From the NCBI GenBank assembly GCA_008638375.1, contig CM018050.1, forward strand, positions 30,781,723 to 30,845,722: a DNA stretch of 64,000 nt, given 5' to 3'. Numbering within the stretch: the first letter of the stretch is position 1; every line of letters starts with the position of its first letter. Below the pieces are notes generated by a model. It worked only from the letters and a program-made list of their open reading frames with translations, was not told the DNA's origin and did not search any database. Shown in pieces: positions 56,701 through 64,000 of the stretch. A program made the position numbers and the translations under genes. Source of the stretch: Nyssa sinensis (Eukaryota; Streptophyta; Magnoliopsida; Cornales; Nyssaceae).

Positions 56701-58797
56701 AAATAATCAGTTAAAATGCATAAATTAGTATGGATGATTTGTGGACAAGGACAAAAGTGACCTAGGTTACCAAGGCATAGAGTAAGAGGCAGTTTTTCTT
56801 TTTTTGGATAAGTAGGGCTGTTCTCAAACTGTTACATGGTCCAAAGCACCTTTGCATGTACGTGGACATACATTTATTTATACTTGGTTTCTGCTAAGAA
56901 AGGATGAATGCCTTGAATATTTACAGATATATTGTATTACTTCATAAAACTCAATAAGGCATGAAATCAACTAACATAAAAGGGTTCAAGTTCCCACCAT
57001 ATAAATAAAGGTAAATTCTTATATCAAGCGAGTCTTCAACAGGGTAGGAGAAGTGTCTATATAACAAGTGTCCATGAGTTGCAACTCCTCTGGTTTAGAT
57101 ATGGTTTTTTTTTTTTTTTACTTCTCAAAGAAAACAAACATGGAGAAGTGCCCAAAATATCACATTACTATACAAAGATCCCAATGTGACGGTGAACTGC
57201 TGCTACAACCTATGTGAAAGAGGCATTTCTATATCAGAATTTCTTGCTTTATCAACCATTGAAATGTCAATCCATTGGCCTTTCTGAAATCACTTTCTCG
57301 CACGAAACCTAATTGCAATTCATTTTATTTTGACATTATTGACCAAAAACTCATATCCAAGTTGAAAATTAACATACAAGTCAAAGTCTTGGCCAGATTT
57401 TCTATTACTTGGGTACAATTCAGCTCAACAAATCCTTAACCCAACTGTTAAGAATGAGCTACACAACATTCTTCCCCATTCTTTATTATATAGCACTAAC
57501 ACGATAAAGCATAATCTGATGCAACTTTATTAAAAAAAAAATCAAAGAAAAATGAATTATTTGATGCAATCTATGAAGCATGGATACGATACAACAGACA
57601 CGCCAATATTGAAATCTTTAAAAAAAAAAAAAATAGGATACAAATACATTAAGGACACAAATGTATGTATGAATATAAAAAATAATTGTTTGTAATGACA
57701 AGGCACATGATGGCAAACAACTTTCTTTTTAATAAATCTATCGGATATTTTAAGTTGTTGATTTATAATATTAAAATTCATTTTGAAAAAAAAATGAGTT
57801 ATGTTGCAAAGGCATGGCCGTGACATGGACTTGGGACCAAATTTAACACAATTTACCATCATTATATCTCAATCATCCTCTATGTAATAATCCAAGTATC
57901 AAAAACTCTTATTATTTTTTATATATTCATATGCTAAAATAGAATTGTTGCACAGCAGCTCAAGACATGTTAGACATGTCTCAAAATATTCAAGAAACAA
58001 CGGATACACATTCAGAATTTAAATAAAAAAAATTATTTTCAAATAATGGATGCATTTACAAATACCAGAAGACCTCATACAGATACAACAACCTTGTAGA
58101 AGCATCATTTTTTTACAACCTTGAAGAAGCATCATTTTTTTTATTGGTAACCTTGTAGAAGTACTTCTTAGGAAGCTATAGAATTTGCGCCTGGTGAGAA
58201 GGGTTATATGGTGAAGCTTATTAAAATTGAACAAGTAACTTCCCTTCACATTCACATTGATTACATTCCTATCAGTTTCTCTCTAAACAAAATCAAAATC
58301 AGCAGAACCAAAACACAAAAGCACAGACCTGGTATCGATCATTAAGCATCTGCAGATTGTACTGCTTATCAGCTCTCAACTCCTGAAATGCATTCTGATT
58401 CTGCAAAAACTTAATTAACGGATCTGCCGCTTCCTCCAACGACTTCAACCTCGCCACCACCTCCACCCTTCTTTCCACCATATCTGCAACCTCAAAACAA
58501 CTCCAAAATTTAAATAAACGAATGTAAACATGTATATATATATATATATATGCATATAGAGAGGGAGAGAGAGTAGGAAATAGAGTGACCTTGGGGAACG
58601 TCGTCTGTGTGGTAGAGAGACTTGTGGATGTCCATGGCGTAGTCGACCATGTTGGTGTTGTTGAGTAGTTCGATCTTGGCTTTGAGGATGTGTTCGTCAG
58701 GGTACAGTTGGCGTTCTTGGAGGAACTCCAAGAGCGGGAACACCAGGTGGCGGTCCAGGTTGGGAGCGATTCTCGGTGTGAGGTCGTACTTCGCCAT
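44612..58797 (-). CDS. TIF3E1: Eukaryotic translation initiation factor 3 subunit e (eIF3e/INT6), complete
   Basis: Gene-level entry. Exons in transcript order: 58797-58590, 58483-58329, 55941-55714, 55622-55501, 50990-50771, 45764-45622, 44976-44839, 44711-44612. Spliced length is 1314 nt, giving 437 residues plus stop, close to the 441 of Arabidopsis eIF3e (TIF3E1, At3g57290). Every intron is GT/AG, all phases match, and there are no stops. The start [20 protein letters not shown] and the PCI-domain text are conserved. Known: eIF3e is a core PCI-type subunit of the eIF3 complex on the 40S ribosome in translation initiation, and in plants also interacts with the COP9 signalosome. The eIF3 N-terminal domain covers about residues 5-137 and the PCI domain about 220-390. 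Introns of 2.4, 4.5 and 5.0 kb hold transposons. The gene converges with the co-chaperone gene. Confidence 0.96.
44839..44976 (-). CDS. TIF3E1: eIF3e exon 7 (PCI winged helix)
   Basis: Acceptor TTGGCAG|AGTGC, donor CAACGT|GTAAGT. Residues 359-405: [40 protein letters not shown]. Confidence 0.96.
45622..45764 (-). CDS. TIF3E1: eIF3e exon 6 (PCI domain)
   Basis: Acceptor AATGTAG|GTAAT, donor ATGGG|GTACAT. Residues 312-359: [40 protein letters not shown]. Follows a 5.0-kb intron. Confidence 0.96.
46435..46466. repeat. Microsatellite (CA)n(CT)n
   Basis: ACACACACAC directly followed by a CT run of about 13 units, inside the left arm of the hAT-like element. Confidence 0.8.
46620..49050 (+). mobile_element. 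RTE-type LINE, 5'-truncated and decayed
   Basis: Endonuclease-end text is GYEMVHGG near 46698, then [12 protein letters not shown] (46797) and [19 protein letters not shown] (46894). RT text includes [18 protein letters not shown] (47900), [12 protein letters not shown] (47980), [19 protein letters not shown] (48170) and [20 protein letters not shown] (48290). This order and wording are characteristic of plant RTE. The 3' end GGATAAAGACTTTGTTGAG (49012) plus TTAAG repeats is the RTE tail. Several stops and frameshifts. It is antisense to eIF3e. Confidence 0.85.
49557..50770. other. eIF3e intron 5, remainder
   Basis: No convincing gene. A 70-codon open frame on the minus strand (49746-49958) has no recognised relatives. 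Confidence 0.45.
50771..50990 (-). CDS. TIF3E1: eIF3e exon 5 (PCI domain)
   Basis: Acceptor TTTCAG|GTATC, donor GAAGAA|GTAAGC. Residues 238-311: [40 protein letters not shown], then [14 protein letters not shown]. Follows a 4.5-kb intron. Confidence 0.96.
50991..54316. other. eIF3e intron 4, non-element part
   Basis: AT-rich. 52560-54200 has a less AT-rich, repeat-like texture, possibly an antisense L1 5' part, but I recognise no coding text. No host gene is seen. Confidence 0.4.
54325..55264. mobile_element. hAT-like non-autonomous element (family B)
   Basis: The left end CAAGGTTTTTAAAATTGGGA and the reverse-read right end CATAGTTGTTAAAATTCCGA form an inverted repeat. GTTTCCCC flanks both (54317-54324 and 55265-55272), a perfect 8-bp target duplication. 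Subterminal GGATCGTAGGATCGGATCG-like repeats lie at both ends. 940 bp, no coding text. Confidence 0.85.
55501..55622 (-). CDS. TIF3E1: eIF3e exon 4
   Basis: Acceptor GTTGCAG|AGT, donor ACAA|GTATGT. Residues 198-238: [20 protein letters not shown], then [19 protein letters not shown]. The exon starts two bases before an alternative AG. Family alignment and phase favour 55622. Confidence 0.95.
55714..55941 (-). CDS. TIF3E1: eIF3e exon 3
   Basis: Acceptor TGATCAG|ATTGG, donor AAAG|GTTTCT. Residues 122-197: [40 protein letters not shown], then [11 protein letters not shown]. Confidence 0.96.
55942..58328. other. eIF3e intron 2
   Basis: AT-rich. Imperfect repeats of AATTCAAATGACCC-like text lie at 56300-56430. 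The Mutator-like MITE fragment at 57571 is the only recognised element. Confidence 0.45.
57571..57700 (+). mobile_element. Mutator-like MITE, copy 6 (left end only)
   Basis: CTATGAAGCATGGATACGAT at the start, then the family's AATAGGATACAAATAC and AAGGACAC blocks. The right half is missing or too diverged. Confidence 0.5.
58329..58483 (-). CDS. TIF3E1: eIF3e exon 2
   Basis: Acceptor GTTGCAG|ATATGG, donor CCAG|GTCTGT. Residues 70-121: [20 protein letters not shown], then [18 protein letters not shown]. Preceded by a 106-bp intron. Confidence 0.96.
58590..58797 (-). CDS. TIF3E1: eIF3e exon 1
   Basis: ATG at 58797-58795, in the context GGCCATGGCG. Residues 1-69: [40 protein letters not shown], then HTDDVPQ. 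Donor CCAAG|GTCACT. It ends with the G of an Asp codon. Confidence 0.96.
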
Positions 58798-58871
58798 GGC
58801 CGCCGTGCTGGAGCGTGCAGCAGCCCTAGAAAGGTAGAGAGAGTGGACGGGGTACTGGACCTGGACGTTAC

Positions 58872-58879
58872 TAGGGTTT
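58872..58879 (-). promoter_or_regulatory. Telo-box-like motif upstream of eIF3e
   Basis: AAACCCTA on the minus strand, about 75-82 bp upstream of the ATG. Telo-boxes are frequent close to the transcription start of plant translation genes. The downstream part may be 5' UTR. Confidence 0.5.
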
Positions 58880-61689
58880 TTTTTTTTCTCTAAATATCAA
58901 AACATTTCCCCTCAGTTTTGAACAATATCACTGATTCCCCTGAATTGGTAGATCTTATTAAAACTAAATTACACTAACCTCCCTGATATAATACATAATT
59001 CAAAGCTTGCGCTGAAGGATGGAAATTTGAAGCCCACTTCAATCCATTCTATTTCGGCCTAACAGCCTCGCGCAAGTTCTGGTCACGTCCAGCGCATTCG
59101 TAGCTCATTTGCAGTTTAGGGTCCATCTAGGGTATTTTTGCACGTTATTTTGAAAAACATGTTGTCTAGTTAAATTTTTTAAATTATTTTTTTTTATGAA
59201 TCGATTAGAAATATTATGTACTAACTTACGTGTAATAAACTAAATTTTAGATCGTCTTTAAACTCTAATTGTTAAAGATCGATATAGATAATTTAAACTC
59301 GAGACGCTTGAATTTTATCAACAATATCTTTATTTCAGTTACGTCTCGACTAATTTTTGTTATTGTACTTTTGTTTATCGAAATATAAAATATAAGAGCC
59401 GGAGACCTGTTCAAATGATGCAAGTACTCATCTCCCACAATTGAGGTGAATTTGATTCCCAAAATTGCTGTATTTGAAAAAAAGTATGCAACCACAAATG
59501 CCATTTGTTCTTGAAGATTGAATCATTTCAACATAATTGGCTACTAATTTCTCCCAATTTTTTCATTTAAAATTTGTCTTATATTTTTTAAAGATTTTCA
59601 AATATACTCCCTTCAATTTATGTTTTCACCTCTATTAAGTTTAAAATTTTTACATTTTATTCTTATATTAATTTCAATTTTAAGCACGTTTCTTTTCTTT
59701 TGGTTAACATTTTTTTGCATACACCCTTCATATTTTTTTCCCTCAAAAATAATTTTCTAGCTCCATCCCTTCAGGTTAATATTTCAGCCAATGTAGCCCT
59801 GACATTGGCCCATTAGTTAAGAAAAACTATTGAAAGTAGGAAGTGTGAAAGGCCTAAAGATAAAACACATATCTTGCCCACTAGTAGACTAGTCCAGAAA
59901 GTAGGATTGCTTGGCATTCAACCTATTATGATCACCCATAGTGGTCCAAGACCAATTGAAAGGATTTTGGATCTTATCTAGCAGCCCACAATCCCTGAAA
60001 ACAATTTTGCCATCAGCCCATAGCACATCTTGGCCTTTTACCATTTGGTCACTTTTCACATTATACTTACCTTCAAAGGACCGATGTCCTATTTAAGTGG
60101 TGCAAATATCTAACTTGTCATGTATACAATATACATGTATTTTATTCTTATTTAATTTAATTTTTTTAAATTAAAAATAAGTAGTAGTAATGTGATAGTC
60201 ACGTTATTTAAAATACATGTTTAACCTGACCAATAAACATCTATTTCATTTTTAGTTAATCCCTCTTAAACCTATTTGAACCCATTGGTTGGATATTATT
60301 TAAAATAAACATTAATAATGGATTTTAACTCACAATAAAAAAAAGAAAAAGAAAAAAGAAGCCTTTCTTGAGGTTTCTTGGAAACATGTAGGCCATTAGA
60401 TTTGAATCTTACTTTCTATATAAATACAAAAGCTCTCACATGTTTAACAAAAACCTCAAATTTTAAGGCACCTACCCTTTCTCTCTCTGGAGTTTCTCCA
60501 TGGAACTTAATAATATTTTCTCAGCTTAAATGGCCTTGAAAATCCTAGAGAAAAAAAAAAATTTGCTTCTTTCACTTCAACTAAACTATTTGTTTCTCTA
60601 GAATCAAAAAAAAAAAAAAGAACTATTTGTTTTTCAATATTATTACAGACTTAATTTGGATGGATTTGTACACCTTTCAAAACAACATAACAGCATTCCT
60701 TTAAAAAAAAAAATCCATTCGAGGAAGATATTTTTTGAAAAATATTTCTAAAAATTTTGTAATTATTTTTAAAAAATTGTGAAAATACATTTGGATATGA
60801 TAATTTAAATTAAAAAAAATTAAAAAAAAATAAAATTAATAACTTGCCAAATGCGTATCCCGCGTTTTGAAATTAAAAATCTTGTTTTGAAAACGTGAAC
60901 AAACACAAATTAATCTCTCTGAGCTTTTAGCTTTTCTTACTTCTCCTTTCACCATTCTTTCATTAATTTTTTTTTTAAATATTTGTATATTTATTAAGAC
61001 AAGATGATATGATGCGGAACGGAAACGTGAAAATAGAATCGAACACGTAAAATTTTTAGAAATCAAGTAATATAGAGACTCTTCATCCAACCAGAGAAAA
61101 TTATTTCTCTAAAACTCGTGATTAAATATTATTAATAAAAAAAATTACTTAATAATAAAAAGCTATTACATGATATTTATAGAACTAGAATACTACTATC
61201 TTGACTAGAAAACAAAAACTTATATTTTTATACTAATCATATTACAATAAAAACCTGACACATAAACGAAATGTATAATAGATTCATATATTCTATTCAC
61301 TTGTTGAATATTCAATGGATCGAATCAATGAATACTTGAAAGAGCTATAATAAATGTGGTAATAGCAATTGTTATATGAAACTTTAATTGTAAGGTTATA
61401 ATCCATTTTTCTATATGAGCAATAGTATATAAATAAATAGTTCTTATGAAATATGATATGTCTCATTGATTTATATCACTTGAACTTAAAAAAATAATGA
61501 TCTTATAATTAGACATTATTTTTATATCATTTTTAATGAGAATTCCATATGAAAATTTTATTTGTGTAGCATTTTATTGGATAGAAGAAAATCATTGACT
61601 CCTTTAATCATGTATGATATATAGTTTATTGTTAGGTGTTAGCCTCACTAATGCTGCTACAAAGAGTCTCAAACAGCTAATCTCTTTCA
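58880..61689. other. eIF3e upstream region: no other gene seen
   Basis: AT-rich. About 59388-59510 has GTTCAAATGATGCAAGTAC and GAATTTGATTCCC, weakly like a SINE A/B box pair. The rest has no recognisable coding or repeat structure. Confidence 0.4.
59031..59036 (-). promoter_or_regulatory. Site II-like motif upstream of eIF3e
   Basis: TGGGCT on the minus strand, about 235 bp upstream of the ATG. Site II (TGGGCY) motifs bind TCP factors and often occur with telo-boxes in growth-related promoters. A short motif, so chance is possible. Confidence 0.35.
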
Positions 61690-62960
61690 AGTGTTTCGAG
61701 TCTGAATCCCTTCTTTGTTGATCGTTGGCAACTAGAAATTAAAGAGTGAATCTTGTTATTACAGGAAGGGAGGCTTAATTTGGATGCGTGTAAATTGACA
61801 TAGGATACCCTTGACTGATGCATTTAAAAAAAAAAAAATTACCCCTTCATGTGAAAGTATGGAAGAAATAGCTTGTTCAACTCATTTCCAACCCACAACC
61901 TTCAATCATTTTGCCATCTTCTTCATATTTGAATATGGTAGATTTCATATTTTTACATTTTCACTCCAATCATACTATATTCAAATCACTATTCATTCTT
62001 CAAATGTCACTTTTCATAATATTATTTGTCTAAAACATAATTATTTAACATATATTTATTGAAACATCATAAAAAGGTGCTAATTTATAAACTTCTTTAA
62101 CTGACATACTCATCCCTTTCTTTTCTCCATCCATATACCTTATAGATAGGCTTTAGCCACCTTATGGAGATTTCTCTCCACCCACATACATAAATGTCTT
62201 TATCAAGTATTTTGAACCCACATTCTAGAATGTCTGTATCAATTCTTCTACAAGAATCTAGATTAGAAATTATTTTCTAACAATACACCAAAGCAGGATA
62301 TTTCTTTTCTCTTCTCTTTACTCTGCATCATAGATATGACAAACATGATGAAGATCGATTTGGATAGTGATCTGAACATAATTACATTTTCTTGTTTTTT
62401 AGTGTATTTACTTCAAGCTACTTGTCCGCTCAGGAGGCAAAGGATGGTGCATGTGGCGGTTGGATGTAGATCATAAATTGAATAGAAGAGAGAGAATCCT
62501 AACCGATGATGGCATTTTTGGTAAGCTTCTTTTGGTGTTGAAGGCGATGAGAGGATCATAACTTTTGAAGAAGTCGTTACTTTTGACGGATGATACATTG
62601 AAGATAAATTTTAAGCGTTTTGAGTTTGAATATCATCTTTGTCGATCGTTGGCAACTGGAGATTAAAGAATGAGCCTTGTTGTCACAAAGAGAGGATTTA
62701 ATCCATAAAAATACCCTTCATGTGAAAGTACGGAAGATATAGCTTATCCAGCTCATCTCCAATCCCACAACCTTCAATCATTTTGACATCTTATTCATAT
62801 TTGAATATGGTGGATTCTACATTTTTACATTTTCACTCCAACCATACCAATATTCAAATCACTATTCATTCTTCAAATGCCACTTTTCCTAATATTATTT
62901 GTCTAAAATATAATTATTTAACATATATTTATCCAAACTTCAATTATTTATCACTTTTTT
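61690..62960. repeat. Diverged direct duplication, about 350 bp each, 0.9 kb apart
   Basis: 61690-62060 and 62608-62950 share GATCGTTGGCAACT, CACAACCTTCAATCATTTTG, CACTATTCATTCTTCAAATG and AATTATTTAACATATATTTA, with many differences. The intervening 550 bp is not shared. Confidence 0.75.
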
Positions 62961-63140
62961 TGGTTAAAAACTCCATGATATATTCAAGAAATATCTTGAT
63001 AAAAAATAATAATTAAAAAATTATTGAAAAATTAATTTTAAGTTTTAAATATTTATTTAAATAATATAAAATTAAATAATTAGTAGATGAATAGTGAATA
63101 CATAGTAGATGAATAATGATTTGAAGAATGAATAGTGAAC
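62864..63140. repeat. Foldback-type inverted repeat
   Basis: CACTATTCATTCTTCAAAT at about 62868 recurs inverted as ATTTGAAGAATGAATAGTG at about 63119. Possibly the arms of a small foldback or MITE element. Ends not defined. Confidence 0.5.
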
Positions 63141-63520
63141 CTTCAAATATGAAGATCAAAAATAAAAATACTATTCATTCCATCAAATTTGATGCCAAGT
63201 TGAAGATGGGTTAGAGTGCCCTTTTTTCTTTCCCACCTTCAAATTTGAAGATTTGAAGGTGGGTTAGAAATGGTCTCAACCTATTCCTGCACCCATCCAC
63301 TGCCATGTCATCACCTTTTGTTTTAGAAACTTCAAAATTAAATAACTTGTAATATATGTTTTGCATAAAAAAATTATATATTTAGACTCTAAAAATCGAG
63401 ATTTATCAAAGAATATCGATATTGCATATGAAATTCTGTTTAAAAAAATCTTGTTTTTTGAACAGAGAAAATTTATTCTATGAACAAAAAATTGAGTTTT
63501 TTTTTGTAAGACTAAAATTC

Positions 63521-64000
63521 TGTTAGTCAATATTTTTGGGTTGTCTTCAAACAAAAACTATATTTTTTTCCTAATGAATCAACATGCAAATCTTATTTCA
63601 CTAGAAAACTTCATGAGTCTACTTTCTAACAAAAAAAATGGAGCTCAATTTAGATTTTTCTAGAGTAAGATATTGTCATTTTACCAAAGTATTTTAGGCT
63701 GTCACTCAATGGAGAATTTATGTTAGTCGGTATTTTTAGATTGTTTTCACACTAAAATTATAATATTCTCCCAATGAATTAACCTGCAAATCTTACATTC
63801 CAAGAAAGTTCTATGAGTCTATTTTTCAACAAAAAAAAATGGAGCACACTTTAGATTTTTTTAAACCAAGATATGACCATTTAATCACATCATGTTCAGG
63901 CTATTGCTCAACAGAGAATTTATGTTAGTCGATATTTTTGGATTATCTTCAAACTAAAACTGAAATTTACTCCCAATGAATTAGCCTACAAATCTTATAT
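63521..64000. repeat. Start of a tandem array, period about 200 bp
   Basis: TGTTAGTC followed by ATATTTTTGG-like text recurs at 63521, 63721 and 63923 (periods 200 and 202). Shared blocks include CCAATGAATTAACCTGCAAATC and CAACAAAAAAAAATGGAGC. Units differ noticeably. The array runs off the window edge. Confidence 0.75.

Noticed and set aside
1..64000. CRISPR arrays, operons, phage or plasmid features
   Set aside because: Spliced plant genes and plant retroelements fill the window. No short regularly spaced repeats with unique spacers are present.

Overview
The window is nuclear DNA from a flowering plant, probably a woody dicot or magnoliid; the species cannot be told from the sequence. It is AT-rich and intron-rich, with canonical GT/AG introns of up to 11 kb. 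The introns and gaps are packed with plant transposable elements (L1 and RTE LINEs, Ty1/copia and Ty3/gypsy relics, TRIMs, hAT-, Mutator- and Tourist-type non-autonomous elements). There are no bacterial features.

Only two host genes are present, and they converge tail to tail. Positions 1-36233 (+) carry the 3' part of a gene for a tetratricopeptide-repeat plus J-domain co-chaperone, the family of Arabidopsis TPR15/TPR16 (At2g41520/At5g12430). Eleven exons lie in the window and the gene starts upstream of it. The large first exon codes for a low-complexity region with FxFG-like repeats. The remaining exons code for two TPR blocks and a C-terminal J domain with an intact HPD. Exon 5 of the visible set has an extra base at about 9121 that shifts the frame, and the next exon lacks a good acceptor at the expected place. 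So this copy is either slightly damaged or wrongly sequenced there.

Positions 44612-58797 (-) carry a complete eight-exon gene for eIF3 subunit e (INT6/TIF3E1). It predicts 437 residues with every splice phase consistent. Its promoter side has a telo-box-like motif and a site II-like motif, as is common for translation genes.

Between exons: intron 4655-8764 holds an antisense, apparently intronless fragment of a SART-1/DOT2 splicing-factor gene, and a Tourist-like element split by an L1. Intron 9492-20516 holds a 124-bp tandem duplication, two TRIM elements, and a decayed gypsy element. That gypsy element carries a hAT-like insertion and, starting at the insertion point, an exact 800-bp tandem duplication. 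Introns 20724-30284 and 30524-34887 hold L1 pieces, copies of a Mutator-like MITE family and further tandem duplications. The intergenic region 36234-44611 holds a gag-less copia element and a clean Tourist-like MITE. The eIF3e introns hold an RTE LINE nested in a hAT-like element and another hAT-like element with a perfect 8-bp target duplication. The right edge (61.7-64 kb) has diverged duplications and the start of a tandem array of about 200 bp.

No new multi-gene system is visible. The most unusual items are the frameshift in the co-chaperone gene, the SART-1 fragment, the transposon-associated tandem duplications, and the groups of non-autonomous elements that share termini.
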